DNA of 64,000 nt from Verrucomicrobiota bacterium (GTDB lineage Bacteria; Verrucomicrobiota; Verrucomicrobiia; Limisphaerales; UBA9464): assembly GCA_947454705.1 (NCBI GenBank), contig CANGKZ010000007.1, forward strand, positions 112,048 through 176,047, read 5' to 3'. Position 1 is the first letter of the stretch, and each line of letters starts with the position of its first letter. Made by a program: the position numbers and the translations under genes. Shown here piece after piece: positions 36,897 to 47,112 of the stretch. Below the pieces are notes generated by a model. The model did not search any database. It worked only from the letters and a program-made list of their open reading frames with translations, and was not told the origin of the DNA.

Positions 36897-38071
36897 AGGC
36901 CGGATTTGAATTCTTCCGCCGATGGCTGTGTTTCGGCGCGATGGTTTTGAGCGTGGCTCCGATGCTGGCGGGCGGCGGCCTTACGGTTTCGCCCGAAGGA
37001 CAACTCCAGCGCTACGGGCGTCCGTATCGCGGAGTGGGGGTGAACTACTACGACGCCTTTCAACGCGCGATCGAGCAGGAGTATCCGCGCGATTGTGAGT
37101 CCGGGATGGCATTGCTTGAAGCCCGCGAGATTCCGTTCGCCCGGTTTTCCGCCGGTGGATATTGGCCGGTGCACTGGGGACTGTATCAGACCAACCGCTT
37201 CGATTACTTCGCCCGCATGGACGCCGTGGTGCGTTCCGCGGAGCGGCATCAGATCGGGTTGATTCCGTCGTTCTTCTGGAACCTGAGCGCCATTCCCGAC
37301 CTGGTGGGGGAGCCGTGCAGCAGTTGGGGAAACACCAACAGCAAGGTGCATGCGTTCATGAAGTCGTATGTCCGCGAAGTCGTCTCCCGGTACCGAGATT
37401 CGCCCGCCATCTGGGCCTGGGAATTTGGCAACGAGTTCAACCTCGCCGCCGACCTGCCCAACGCTGCGGATCACCGTCCGCCGGTGGCGCCCAAATTGGG
37501 GACTCCGTCCGCTCGTACCGCGGCCGACGAGCTCACCCACGACCAAATTAGGGTCGCGTTCGCGGCGTTTGCGGCCGAGGTGCGCCGGCTGGATCCCGAG
37601 CGGCTGATCAGTTCGGGAAACGCCTTTCCCCGGGCGAGTGCGTGGCATCAGAAAAAGTCCAAATCCTGGGACAAGGATTCGCCCGAGCAATTCGCTGAAA
37701 TGCTCCGCGACGACAACCCGGGCGGAATCAACTGCCTGTCGGTTCGAGCCTACGAGCCGTCGGACTTGGAACGCCTCGAAGCCGCAGTTCGGGTGGGGCG
37801 GTCGGTGAAAAAGCCCGTGTTTGTGGGAGAATTCGGTGTGCCCGGACGGCCGCTTCCGGATCAGCGTGAGAAGTTCACCGCTCTGCTCAACCAGCTGGAT
37901 CAGGCGGGGGTGAACCTCGCGGCGCTCTGGGTGTATGACTTCAATGCGCAGATGGCCGACTGGAACGTGACGGCGGCGAATCTCCGCCGGGTGCAATTGG
38001 AGGAAGTGGCGGCGTTGAATCGAAAATGGAACCAGCAGGCCGCAAAATCCGCATTTTCCGGGAGCAAGTGA
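36893..38071 (+). CDS. Secreted glycoside hydrolase, GH5/clan-A-like
   Basis: A 392-residue protein from ATG 36893 with a signal peptide (about 1-27). It has a TIM-barrel pattern: RYGRPYRGVGVNYYDAF near the start, the acid/base candidate Glu in WAWEFGNEFN and the nucleophile candidate Glu in VFVGEFGVPG. These are the Asn-Glu and Glu residues of clan GH-A (cellulases, mannanases and relatives). Family 5 is the best guess. Substrate is unknown. Coupling to an upstream SDR hints at a small sugar-processing operon. Confidence 0.78.
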   Translation: MKAGFEFFRRWLCFGAMVLSVAPMLAGGGLTVSPEGQLQRYGRPYRGVGVNYYDAFQRAIEQEYPRDCESGMALLEAREIPFARFSAGGYWPVHWGLYQTNRFDYFARMDAVVRSAERHQIGLIPSFFWNLSAIPDLVGEPCSSWGNTNSKVHAFMKSYVREVVSRYRDSPAIWAWEFGNEFNLAADLPNAADHRPPVAPKLGTPSARTAADELTHDQIRVAFAAFAAEVRRLDPERLISSGNAFPRASAWHQKKSKSWDKDSPEQFAEMLRDDNPGGINCLSVRAYEPSDLERLEAAVRVGRSVKKPVFVGEFGVPGRPLPDQREKFTALLNQLDQAGVNLAALWVYDFNAQMADWNVTAANLRRVQLEEVAALNRKWNQQAAKSAFSGSK

Positions 38072-38168
38072 GCGCGTTTTGGCGCGGTTTCAGTTGCCAG
38101 AAATGCGCTGCCCCCGTTGAGTTTGCGGCCTCGAATTGATCGGTGAGTCGGTGAATTGGAAAATCGCT

Positions 38169-40850
38169 ATGCCCTCCTTTGCGTTTCTCACCGGGTTTTC
38201 CCGGATGCTCCGGACCTGGATTCAACCCGTGCCTTTGTTCGCCGTCTGCGCCGTCGTGGCGGGATCGCTCCCGGTGTCGGCCGCCGACACCGCGTCGCGC
38301 AAAATCCAGGACGAACTCTCCGCCGGCACCAACCACACGCTGGTGCTTTCGCGCTCCGCGCTCGGGAAGGACTTCCTGATGTCGGCCTCGCTGATTCCCC
38401 AATCCACCGCCGCCACCAGCCACGGGCTCGCCGGACTCGTGGTTCGGTTCGAGTTGTTCCACGACGGCGTGGATTTGTATGAATCCGTCGATGGCATTGT
38501 GGTCACCCGCGACCTCCCGGCCCGCCGTTTGATTGCGACCTTCCCGATCGTGGAACAGGACGCGACCAAGGTGGTGTTTGATTTCAACAAGGGCATGCGC
38601 CGGGTGATTGACCAATCCTGGTTGAGCGGGGATTCCGCCGGACGCGATGTGGCGCTCGAGGTTCCCCAGGGCCGAGTGTTCGCCGTCGAACGGCAGGACT
38701 CGCTCCTGGTGGTCCGCCAAAGCGTTCAGGTGCGCGATCGCGAACTGGATGCCAATCGCGAGAGCCGTTATGAGGTTCGCTACTTCTTCGCACCGTACCA
38801 ATCCGGGGACAAGCCCGGACGCGAACAGAACGAGGTCGAAGCCCGGTACGCGCGATTCTTTGCCACGCCGCCGTTGTTGGAGCCCACCACCGGACGCACC
38901 ACGACGAAGATGGCGCGGTTCGATCTCTCCAAGCCGGTCCAGTTTTACTACAGCGCCAACACGCCGAAGGATTACGTCGAGGCGGTGAAGGACGGCATCC
39001 TGTACTGGAACCGCGCCTTTGGAACCAATGTGGTGCGCGTGGAAAAGGCTCCGGATGGAGTCACTGCTCCCGATGCCACCCGCAATATCGTCCAGTGGGT
39101 GCCGTGGGATCGTGCCGGGGTGGCGTATGCCGATTTGCTTCTCGATCCCCGCACCGGCGAGTCGCGTCATGGTCAGGCCTACATGACCTCGGTGTTCGCG
39201 GTCAGCGGCAAGGCGAGTGCGCGTCGTGCCCTGCGTGCGATGCAGGAGCTCGCCGCCAAGAAGGACGGGGAGAAAAAGGAAAAGCACGAACCCGGCGTGG
39301 GTGATCGCGGAATCAAATTGGGGATCGCCTTCCTCGGATCGGCCAATGCGTGCGACGTGGACCTCGCCGAATTCGCCGAGCAGTACGCGCAAGGATTGAC
39401 CGACCTGTTGGCCAACGACGCGATGACCGATGAAGCGGTGCTGCGTGCCTCGCAGGATTATGTGCGCGAAGTCGTGGCCCATGAAGTCGGGCACGTGCTC
39501 GGTCTCCGCCACAACTTCGCCGGCAGCTTGTCGGCGACCATGACCCCGAAGGAGCTCGACGAATGGTTCAAGGCCTACGTCACGGGCAAGGGCACCGAGG
39601 CCTACACGAATCGCGTCACCACGTCGTCGATGATGGAATACAGCGTGTTCCGCGCGGCCGCATTTGTGGGTTGGCGCATGCGGGTGAATCCCGAGCCGCT
39701 GCCGCATGACCGGGCCACGATTCGCTGGGGCTATTTCGACAGCAAGGAGCCGTCGGAGAAGAAGCTTCTGTTCGCCACAGATGGCGATGCCGGCCGGTAC
39801 GGTGACGTGGCCACGTTTGACTATGGAACCGAGCCGGTGGTCGCAGCCTATGCCGATCTTTCCGACCTGCTGAAGAACCTGCCGAACTCGCTGATCGAGC
39901 GCTTCATCGCCCAGCGCGCTCCGCGGGATCCCCGCGATCAGGTGCCGGTGGGCAAGGTGGTCCTCGATGCGCGGGCCTCTGCTTATGCCGCGGCTGGAAA
40001 CGTCAGTCGCATGTTGACCTGGTTCCGCTCGGGCGCGCGGTCGCTGAAGGTCGAGAATGAATTCGAAGTGGTGGATGAGTTGAACCGCAAGGATCGGATG
40101 AAGGCGCATTGGAAGGCGCTCAACGATCAGGTGGAAAAGCTGGGAGGCTTGGATCGCGCGGTGTTCGCCTTCCTTCCGCTCGACCTGAAGCTTGAACTCA
40201 AAGACGAGCCGAAGGGCGTTCAGGCGGTTGAGAAAATCAGCGCGACCGCGTTGACCGCCCGCCTCGAAAAACTCCTCGAAAGCCCCGCCTACACCAACTG
40301 GGTGGGCTTGGATGAGAAGCGCTATTCGTTCACCCCTGCGGAGAAGGAAATCATCATCAAGCGCGGAAAACTGTTCTTCACCGAATTCGAAAAGGAAGTG
40401 GTGAAGGCGGTCTGCAGCCGGTTTGAAACTGCGTCGCGCGATCTCGCCGCCGAGGTGAATGGAAACCCGGGCGATGAGGACCTGGTGGCGAAACTCGAAC
40501 GCCGCATTGTCGAAGTGTCGCGCGCGGTGATCCTGGCGAAGGACGAGGAAACGCGCATTCGCGGCAAGGTGGACAAGAGCTTCGTCGAGGTGGTCGCGTT
40601 CAAGTACGACGACGAAAGCCGTCTGGCCGCCGCCAAGGCGCTGAATGACAAGATCGGTTCCTTCCGCGGATGGGCCACCGATGCCAAGGGCGACCTGAAC
40701 AAGGCGTTGAAGGATGACGTGGAAGGCGCGCTGAACATCGGGAATTTCAAGGATTTCCGCGACTCGCTGCTCTCGCGTCCGCTCCGCGACTGGTACCTGA
40801 AGCAGCAGGACGTTCTCGCGCTGCTTCCTCCCAAGCCACCTGGCCGCTGA
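38169..40850 (+). CDS. Large zinc-dependent metalloprotease (DUF5117-type)
   Basis: An 893-residue exported protein if it starts at ATG 38169; TTG or GTG starts 18-33 bp upstream are possible. A signal peptide ends near LPVSAAD. The extended metzincin zinc motif HEVGHVLGLRHNF begins at His438 and has all three His ligands. The N-terminal region is rich in strands and includes the NTPKDYVEAVKDGILYWNRA segment, characteristic of bacterial metalloproteases with DUF5117/DUF5118 domains. The C-terminal half is helical. It is likely a periplasmic or outer-membrane-associated peptidase. Physiological role unknown. Confidence 0.85.
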   Translation: MPSFAFLTGFSRMLRTWIQPVPLFAVCAVVAGSLPVSAADTASRKIQDELSAGTNHTLVLSRSALGKDFLMSASLIPQSTAATSHGLAGLVVRFELFHDGVDLYESVDGIVVTRDLPARRLIATFPIVEQDATKVVFDFNKGMRRVIDQSWLSGDSAGRDVALEVPQGRVFAVERQDSLLVVRQSVQVRDRELDANRESRYEVRYFFAPYQSGDKPGREQNEVEARYARFFATPPLLEPTTGRTTTKMARFDLSKPVQFYYSANTPKDYVEAVKDGILYWNRAFGTNVVRVEKAPDGVTAPDATRNIVQWVPWDRAGVAYADLLLDPRTGESRHGQAYMTSVFAVSGKASARRALRAMQELAAKKDGEKKEKHEPGVGDRGIKLGIAFLGSANACDVDLAEFAEQYAQGLTDLLANDAMTDEAVLRASQDYVREVVAHEVGHVLGLRHNFAGSLSATMTPKELDEWFKAYVTGKGTEAYTNRVTTSSMMEYSVFRAAAFVGWRMRVNPEPLPHDRATIRWGYFDSKEPSEKKLLFATDGDAGRYGDVATFDYGTEPVVAAYADLSDLLKNLPNSLIERFIAQRAPRDPRDQVPVGKVVLDARASAYAAAGNVSRMLTWFRSGARSLKVENEFEVVDELNRKDRMKAHWKALNDQVEKLGGLDRAVFAFLPLDLKLELKDEPKGVQAVEKISATALTARLEKLLESPAYTNWVGLDEKRYSFTPAEKEIIIKRGKLFFTEFEKEVVKAVCSRFETASRDLAAEVNGNPGDEDLVAKLERRIVEVSRAVILAKDEETRIRGKVDKSFVEVVAFKYDDESRLAAAKALNDKIGSFRGWATDAKGDLNKALKDDVEGALNIGNFKDFRDSLLSRPLRDWYLKQQDVLALLPPKPPGR

Positions 40851-40891
40851 TCGCGCCACAACCGATTCAACACAGATCCCTCCCGCCTGCC

Positions 40892-41551
40892 ATGAGCCTG
40901 CACATCACCTACTACCTCGAAGTGGTTTCGTCCTGGTGCCATTGGGCCGAACCCACCTGGCTCGAGCTCCAAAAACGGTACGCGGGGCGGGTGGGGTTCT
41001 CGTGGAAGGTGGCGTTGATGGATGGATCCGGGATGCCGGTGTCGAAGGATCAGTGCGATTGGTTCTATCGCCGCAGCGGGATGATCATGCGGTCGCCCTA
41101 CATGTTGAACTCCGGATGGTTTGATCCGGCGCTTCGCGAATACCTCGCCCCCAATTTGGTGGCCGAGGCGGCGCGGGATTTCGGGGTGAATGACGACCGC
41201 GTGCGTCTGGCCATTGCCAACGCCGCGGTGCTCGAAGGACGCAAGGTCGGCCAATGGGAAATCTCCGCCGAGGTCGGCGCGAAGGCGGCGGGACTGGATG
41301 CTGCGAAGCTGCTGGAACGCGCGAAATCGGCGGAAGTGGCGGCGCGGGCCAAGGCGTCCACGGATGAGTTCCACGCCCTGAAGGTGACCCAGCGTCCGAC
41401 CTTTGTTCTGGAGGATTCCATCGGCGATCGCGCCGTGTTCTCCGGACTGGTGGCGCTTAAGCCGCTGGAAGCCACGATCGAGGCAATGCTCTCCGACGTG
41501 GGAGCCTACGCCGCCCACAAGGCGCACTTCGGCACGCCGCCGTCCGCCTGA
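40892..41551 (+). CDS. DsbA-family (FrnE-like) thioredoxin-fold protein
   Basis: A 219-residue DSBA-like protein. The N-terminal strand is followed by SSWCHWAEPTW, in which one Cys (C-H-W-A) occupies the active-site region instead of a full CxxC. The rest is mainly helical and has TQRPTFVLEDSIGDRAVFSG, the cis-Pro region. Members include FrnE and 2-hydroxychromene-2-carboxylate isomerase. No signal peptide is visible, so it is probably cytoplasmic. A single Cys argues against a disulphide exchange role and for a glutathione S-transferase kappa-like or isomerase activity. Substrate unknown. Confidence 0.75.
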   Translation: MSLHITYYLEVVSSWCHWAEPTWLELQKRYAGRVGFSWKVALMDGSGMPVSKDQCDWFYRRSGMIMRSPYMLNSGWFDPALREYLAPNLVAEAARDFGVNDDRVRLAIANAAVLEGRKVGQWEISAEVGAKAAGLDAAKLLERAKSAEVAARAKASTDEFHALKVTQRPTFVLEDSIGDRAVFSGLVALKPLEATIEAMLSDVGAYAAHKAHFGTPPSA

Positions 41552-41648
41552 GCAACGGTTCGGGCGCGGGGGATTCGTCGCCGAAGGCTTGGCGGCGAAT
41601 GCAAATGCCGATACACCGGGCGGAGCTTTTCCCGTCTCCCGGCGTTCC

Positions 41649-41664
41649 GTGTGAATGTTCACAC
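41649..41664. promoter_or_regulatory. Candidate operator palindrome upstream of PVC cytochrome gene
   Basis: GTGTGAATGTTCACAC has 7-bp inverted arms around TG, 35 bp before the start codon at 41700. No binding protein can be assigned. Confidence 0.35.
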
Positions 41665-41699
41665 CGGGATGCGGGTCGGTTGAATCACCGTTTTTGATC

Positions 41700-44327
41700 A
41701 TGTTCCGCCATCGTCCCAGCCACGCCTTTTGGAGCCTGAGTCTTACCTTGGGTCTCAGCCTGTTGCTCCCCGTCCTCACACGCGCCCAAAACGGCGATCA
41801 CACCAATGAGGTCCAGGTGGAGCGCGTCCCAAAGGATCGCATTCCCTCGACACCCGTGCGCAGCGCCGACGAGGAGGCCAAGACCTTTGCGCTGGCCCCG
41901 GGATTCCGCGTGGAACTGGTCGCAGCCGAGCCGCTGGTTGGATCGCCGGTGACGATGCAGTTCGATCATCGCGGCCGCCTGTGGGTGGTGGAAATGACCG
42001 GCTACATGCGCGATCCGGATGGCACGGGGGAGGATCGTCCCATCGGTTCGATCGCCGTGCTCGAAGACACCGACGGGGACGGGCGGATGGATCGTCGCAC
42101 CGTGTTTGCCGACGGACTGGTCATGCCCCGCGGCATCATGCTCTTTCAAGACGGAGCCCTCGTGGCGGAGCCGCCGAAGCTGTGGTTTCTCCGCGACACC
42201 GACGGTGACGGCAAGGCGGACAAGAAGGAGTTGGTGGCCGACGACTACGCGAGCCAAGACGACCCAAAATTGGGACGCAAGGCCAACCCAGAGCACGCCA
42301 GCAACAGTCCCACATGGATGCTCGACAACTGGATCTACTCGGCGAATCACACCTGGCGCTACCGCTGGAATGCATCCGGGACCAACACCTGGATCAAGGA
42401 ACCCACCGCCTTCCGCGGTCAGTGGGGTCTGTCGCAGGACAACTACGGCCGGTTGTATCACAACTCCAACTCCGACCAACTCCGTGCCGACCTGGTGGAT
42501 GGCCGGTATCTGACCCGGAATCCGAATCTGCGGAATCCGTTCGGGGTGAATGTCCAATTGGCGGAGGATCAGCGCGTGTGGACCGCGCGCGTGAATCCCG
42601 GCGTGAATCGCGGGTATCAACCCGGCCAGCTCACCGCCGATGGGCGTCTGGCCACCTACACCGGGGCATGCGGACCGGTGGTGTACCGCGGCGACCAGTT
42701 CGGTCCGGAATTCGTGGGCGATGTGTTCCTGTGCGAGCCCACGGGCAACATGATCCGGCGGAACAAAATCCTGAACCGCGACGGATTCCTCTCCGCGACC
42801 AACGCGTATTTCCAGGCGGAGTTCATGACCTCGCTGGATGAGCGGTTCCGTCCGGTGAATCTGTTCAATGGTCCGGACGGTGCGCTTTACATTGTGGATC
42901 TCTACCGCGGATTGATTCAGCACCACATCTACCTCACCACGTACCTCCGCAAGCAGATCGAATCGCGCAACCTTCAGTCCCCGGTGAACCTGGGTCGAAT
43001 CTGGCGCGTGGTGAAGGAGGGCAATGCCGTGAAGCGCGACGCGCTCCCGGCCCGGGTGGAATCGGCCGAGCTGGTGAAACGGCTCTCGCATCCGAACGGA
43101 TTCTGGCGCGATCGCGCGCAGCAGATGCTCATCGAACGCAAGGCTGTGGACGCTGTACCAGCCTTGGTGCAGGCCCTCGACGCGGGGAAGAACCCGGAGG
43201 CGCTGGGACGGTTGCACGCCCTGTGGACGCTGGAAGGGCTGGGGAGCCTCCAGTTGTCGCATCTGGCCCGGGCGATGGATGATTCGTCACCCGTGGTGCG
43301 CAAGGCGGGCATGAAGCTTGCCGAGGGATTCTTGAAGGGCGAAGACCGCGACGATGCGCGCAGCCTGATTCTCAAGCATGCCGGACTGCTGCCGGCCGAG
43401 GAGCAGTTGCAGTTGATCTTCACGCTCGGGGAAATCGGAACGCCGGCCACGGATGCGATCCTGCGGGTGTTGATGATGACGGGGCCGGTGAACCGCCTCC
43501 GGGTGGACGCCGTGTTGAGCGGCGTGGGCGGACGCGAACTCGAATTCCTCGACGCCCTGATTCTCGACCCCGCGTGCGCGCAGATGCGGGACACCCATCG
43601 GCTGCTGCTGTCGGGATTGTCGCGATGCGTGGCGGTGGAGGGATTGTCGGCGCGCATCCAGCATTTGCTAGATCTGATTGCGAGTCGTCCCACGGGCGAC
43701 TGGCAGCAGGTGGCGTTGCTCGAGGGAATTTCCAGCACGTTGCCCGCGGCCCGAACGGGACAGCCGGCGCCGCGGATCAAGCCGGTGGTGTTTGCCTCGG
43801 AGCCCGCGGCGTGGAAGACGCTGGCCGCGGTGGAGTCCGAGGAAGTGAAGAAGCGTGTCGCGTCGATCGACCGCATGATCGCGTGGCCAGGGAAGCCCGG
43901 CATGCAGGAGATCAAGATTGCTGCGCCGCTTCAGGGAGACGACCTGGCCAGTTTCAATCGGGGCAAGGAACTCTACATGACGATTTGCGGGGCGTGTCAT
44001 CAACCCCACGGCAACGGTCAGGAAGGCCTCGCGCCGCCGCTGCGGGATTCAGAATGGGTGCTGGGCAGTGAGCAGCGGTTGATCCGCATCGTGCTGCACG
44101 GCGTTCGCGACGAACTGACCGTGAAGGGACAGAAGTACACGCTGAACATGCCGGCGCTGGCGGAGGCGTTGAACGATCAGCAGATCGCCGATGCGCTGAC
44201 TTACATTCGGCGGGAATGGGATCATCCCGGGGCACCGGTGAAGGCCGCCACGGTTCAATCGATCCGCAAGGCGACGCAGGCTCGTGAGGATTCCTGGACG
44301 CAGCCGGAACTGCTGCGGATTCCCTGA
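41700..44327 (+). CDS. PVC-type haem-binding dehydrogenase-like protein
   Basis: An 875-residue exported protein (start ATG 41700, signal peptide ending TRAQ). It has an N-terminal beta-propeller (about 45-430) of the membrane-bound dehydrogenase type, with VEMTGYMRDPDGTGEDRPIG and repeated DTDGDGR/K segments that may bind calcium. HEAT-like helices follow (~450-700), then a C-terminal class I cytochrome c with haem motif CGACH at residue 763. This fusion is characteristic of Planctomycetes and Verrucomicrobia and is thought to oxidise sugars or alcohols in the periplasm. Substrate unknown. Confidence 0.9.
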   Translation: MFRHRPSHAFWSLSLTLGLSLLLPVLTRAQNGDHTNEVQVERVPKDRIPSTPVRSADEEAKTFALAPGFRVELVAAEPLVGSPVTMQFDHRGRLWVVEMTGYMRDPDGTGEDRPIGSIAVLEDTDGDGRMDRRTVFADGLVMPRGIMLFQDGALVAEPPKLWFLRDTDGDGKADKKELVADDYASQDDPKLGRKANPEHASNSPTWMLDNWIYSANHTWRYRWNASGTNTWIKEPTAFRGQWGLSQDNYGRLYHNSNSDQLRADLVDGRYLTRNPNLRNPFGVNVQLAEDQRVWTARVNPGVNRGYQPGQLTADGRLATYTGACGPVVYRGDQFGPEFVGDVFLCEPTGNMIRRNKILNRDGFLSATNAYFQAEFMTSLDERFRPVNLFNGPDGALYIVDLYRGLIQHHIYLTTYLRKQIESRNLQSPVNLGRIWRVVKEGNAVKRDALPARVESAELVKRLSHPNGFWRDRAQQMLIERKAVDAVPALVQALDAGKNPEALGRLHALWTLEGLGSLQLSHLARAMDDSSPVVRKAGMKLAEGFLKGEDRDDARSLILKHAGLLPAEEQLQLIFTLGEIGTPATDAILRVLMMTGPVNRLRVDAVLSGVGGRELEFLDALILDPACAQMRDTHRLLLSGLSRCVAVEGLSARIQHLLDLIASRPTGDWQQVALLEGISSTLPAARTGQPAPRIKPVVFASEPAAWKTLAAVESEEVKKRVASIDRMIAWPGKPGMQEIKIAAPLQGDDLASFNRGKELYMTICGACHQPHGNGQEGLAPPLRDSEWVLGSEQRLIRIVLHGVRDELTVKGQKYTLNMPALAEALNDQQIADALTYIRREWDHPGAPVKAATVQSIRKATQAREDSWTQPELLRIP

Positions 44328-44393
44328 GGTTGGGGCAAGAGCTGGGGCTCGGAGCGAAGGTAGGCGGTCGGTGTGGTGTTGGGGCCGGGTTCG

Positions 44394-44430
44394 AAAGCGG
44401 TGTCGACGCGGAGCTTTGCCACCGCACTCC
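44394..44430 (+). repeat. Palindromic repeat, 37-bp form (R3)
   Basis: AAAGCGGTG at the left and CACCGCACTCC at the right, with a variable centre around GTCGAC. It lies between convergent gene ends (44327 and 44448). A further upstream segment (CGGTCGG and CCGGGTTCG) is shared with R4, R6 and R8. Confidence 0.85.
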
Positions 44431-44447
44431 AAAAGGCTCGGGCGCCG

Positions 44448-45854
44448 TCAGAATTCAACCACCTGGCCCGGTTGGGGGACGATGACTTCGGCGCCAGGTT
44501 TCAAGGTGCGCAGGGTATCGGCAAAGGCGAGGGATTGATCTTCTTCGCCGTGGATCACCGTGATTCGCTTGATGTCGCCCGAGAGGTGCTTCACGTACTC
44601 CGAGAGTTCGCGTCGATCGGCATGGCCTGAAAACGCATCCACCGACGCCACCTGCGCACGAACCGTGTGGGGTTCGCCGAAGATGTTCACCGGGCTCTGA
44701 CCCGATCGGAGCTGGGCCCCGAGCGTGTGGGCGGCGCAGTAGCCGACGAACAGGATCAGGTTTTTCGGATCGCCGAGGTTGTTCTTGATGTGATGCCGCA
44801 CGCGTCCGGCTTCCGCCATGCCCGAGGCGCTGATGATGATGCACGGCACTTTGAGATCGTTCAGAGCGCGGGATTTCTCGGCCTCGCGGATGTAGGTGAG
44901 ATTTTCCATTCCGAACGGATTCCCGTGTTCGTGGAAGAAGCGGTAGGTCTCGTCGTCAAAACACTCCGGATGTAGTCGGAACACCTCGGTGGCGTTCACG
45001 CTGAGCGGGCTGTCCACAAAGATGGGCACGCGCGGAAGCCGTCCGGCATCGGTGAGCCGGTGAAGTTCGTAAACCAACGTCTGGGTCCGGCCCACCGAGA
45101 ACGAGGGGATGATCACTTTGCCGCCCCGCTCCAACGCGGTGTTGAGCAGGGTTCGCAATTCCTCCGTGGAATCCTTGGCATCGCCGTGTTCGCGCCCGCC
45201 GTAGGTGCTTTCGATCTGGAGGAAATCGACGCGATCGACCGGTTGCGGGTCGCGCAGAATGGTTTGGTGGTAACGGCCCACGTCGCCGCTGAAGAGGTAT
45301 CGGAAGGTGCGACCGTTTTCCCGGATATCGAGGATCACCTGGGCGGATCCGAGGATGTGGCCGGCATCGCGAAAGGTGACCGTGACGCCGTCGATGACCG
45401 GGATCGGACGGTCGTATCCCACCGCCACGAATTGCCGGACGGCCCGCTCGGCCTCGGCCGGGGTGTAGAGCGGTTCGACGGGAGGAAGCTTGCGGAGGGC
45501 GCGGCGCTTCGAGACGTAGATCGCGTCGGCCTCCTGCACCGCCGCGGAGTCGTGCAGCATGATGCCGGCAAGGTCGCGCGTGGCGTGGGTGGCGAAGATG
45601 TTTCCGGTGAAGCCCTGTTTGACCAGGTTCGGCAGATTGCCGCAGTGGTCGATGTGGGCGTGGCTGAGGACCACCGCGTCCAGCGAGCGCGGATCAAAGG
45701 GGAACGTCCGGTTGCGCTCGATGGATTCGTCGCGTCGGCCCTGATAGAGCCCGCATTCCATCAGCAGTCGCCGTCCGTTGACCTCCAAAAGGTACATCGA
45801 TCCCGTGGTCGTGCGCGTGGCACCGAGGAAGTGGACTTTCACGAGGCAAACCAT
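44448..45854 (-). CDS. Beta-CASP metallo-beta-lactamase RNase-like protein
   Basis: A 468-residue MBL-fold hydrolase with the zinc motif SHAHIDHCGNLP (HxHxDH) at about residues 64-75, a second His in GHILGSAQV, and beta-CASP motifs near SASGMAEAGRVRHH and VDAFSGHADRRELSEYV. The arrangement matches bacterial CPSF-73/YSH1-like enzymes, which are RNA endo/exonucleases. Start could be GTG about 12 bp downstream of 45854 (VKVHFLGAT), the more usual N-terminus. It diverges from aroC by 151 bp; both promoters must lie there. Confidence 0.88.
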   Translation of the reverse strand: MVCLVKVHFLGATRTTTGSMYLLEVNGRRLLMECGLYQGRRDESIERNRTFPFDPRSLDAVVLSHAHIDHCGNLPNLVKQGFTGNIFATHATRDLAGIMLHDSAAVQEADAIYVSKRRALRKLPPVEPLYTPAEAERAVRQFVAVGYDRPIPVIDGVTVTFRDAGHILGSAQVILDIRENGRTFRYLFSGDVGRYHQTILRDPQPVDRVDFLQIESTYGGREHGDAKDSTEELRTLLNTALERGGKVIIPSFSVGRTQTLVYELHRLTDAGRLPRVPIFVDSPLSVNATEVFRLHPECFDDETYRFFHEHGNPFGMENLTYIREAEKSRALNDLKVPCIIISASGMAEAGRVRHHIKNNLGDPKNLILFVGYCAAHTLGAQLRSGQSPVNIFGEPHTVRAQVASVDAFSGHADRRELSEYVKHLSGDIKRITVIHGEEDQSLAFADTLRTLKPGAEVIVPQPGQVVEF

Positions 45855-46005
45855 GGCGGATCCCCTGCGTCGCGGAAGTCGAAAGTCTTCGACCAGATTC
45901 GAGTGGCGGGTCTCGGGGCATTCGGAATGGGCAGATCCGGTGTCCCGACTTCAGTGCGTTTCCATCTTTCTCCGATTCCCGGTTTGAATCAGGATCGCGC
46001 GGTTC

Positions 46006-47088
46006 ATGGGCAATTCTTTTGGACAGTTGTTTCGGATCACCACCTGGGGCGAATCGCACGGGGGCGGTGTTGGCGTTGTGTTGGATGGATGCCCGCCGCG
46101 TCTCGCCCTGACCGAGGCGGACATTCAGCCCGACCTCGATCGCCGTCGCCCGGGTCAGTCCAAGATCGTCACTCCCCGCAAGGAGTCCGACACGGTCCAG
46201 ATCCTTTCCGGCACCTTCGAAGGCCGCACCCTCGGCACGCCCATTTCGATGTGGGTGAAGAACGAGGACCAGCGGTCCGAAGCCTACTCCGAGATGTCGG
46301 AGAAGTTCCGGCCTTCCCACGCCGACTACACGTACCAATCCAAGTACGGCATCCGCGCGTGGCCGGGCGGGGGACGCACCAGCGCGCGGGAGACCATTGG
46401 TCGCGTCGCCGCCGGTGCGGTGGCCAAGAAGATCCTTCGCGAACGCTGGGGCGTTGAAGTGCTCGCCTGCGTCACGCGGGTGCAGGATGTCCTTGCATCG
46501 GTGAATCCCGATCAATTCACCCTGGATCAAGTGGAGGCGAATCCGGTTCGCTGCCCCGATCCGGTGATCGCGGAACGCATGATCGAGTTGATCGAATCGA
46601 CGCGATCCGCCGGCGACAGCGTGGGTGGAATCATCCTCGGCGTCGCCCGCGGCGTGCCGGTGGGCTGGGGAGATCCGGTGTTCGACCGCCTCGAGGCCGA
46701 CCTCGGCAAAGCAATGCTCTCACTCCCCGCCACCAAGGGATTTGAAATCGGATCCGGCTTCGGCGGCGTGGCTCTCACGGGGCGTCAGCACAACGATCTT
46801 TTCCGCAACATCGACGGACGCGTCCGCACGCTTACCAATCGTAGCGGCGGCGTTCAGGGCGGCATCTCCAACGGCGAAACGATTTATTTCAACGTCGCCT
46901 TCAAGCCCACTGCGACGATCTTCCACGAGCAGGACACCGTGGATCTCCACGGCCAGAACACCACGTTGCGTCCGCGCGGGCGTCACGACGCCTGCGTGCT
47001 GCCGCGTGCGGTGCCGATGGTGGAGGCCATGACGGCCCTGGTGCTCGTGGACCACGCCCTGCGCCATCAGGCCCAGTGCGGTGTTTGA
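46006..47088 (+). CDS. aroC: Chorismate synthase
   Basis: A 360-residue enzyme that converts 5-enolpyruvylshikimate-3-phosphate to chorismate, the last step of the shikimate pathway. Seen signatures are [20 protein letters not shown] at the N-terminus, [17 protein letters not shown], the RPSHADYTY segment and [17 protein letters not shown]. The N-terminal FMN-binding and C-terminal [19 protein letters not shown] parts are intact. It is of normal length and stands alone, not in an aro operon. Confidence 0.97.
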   Translation: MGNSFGQLFRITTWGESHGGGVGVVLDGCPPRLALTEADIQPDLDRRRPGQSKIVTPRKESDTVQILSGTFEGRTLGTPISMWVKNEDQRSEAYSEMSEKFRPSHADYTYQSKYGIRAWPGGGRTSARETIGRVAAGAVAKKILRERWGVEVLACVTRVQDVLASVNPDQFTLDQVEANPVRCPDPVIAERMIELIESTRSAGDSVGGIILGVARGVPVGWGDPVFDRLEADLGKAMLSLPATKGFEIGSGFGGVALTGRQHNDLFRNIDGRVRTLTNRSGGVQGGISNGETIYFNVAFKPTATIFHEQDTVDLHGQNTTLRPRGRHDACVLPRAVPMVEAMTALVLVDHALRHQAQCGV

Positions 47089-47112
47089 TGCGCGGCGCGG
47101 GGCCGATGCGGT

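Noticed and set aside
37941..40859. Long minus-strand open frame under the metalloprotease
   Set aside because: Antisense to a protease with an intact zinc motif; no recognisable domain.
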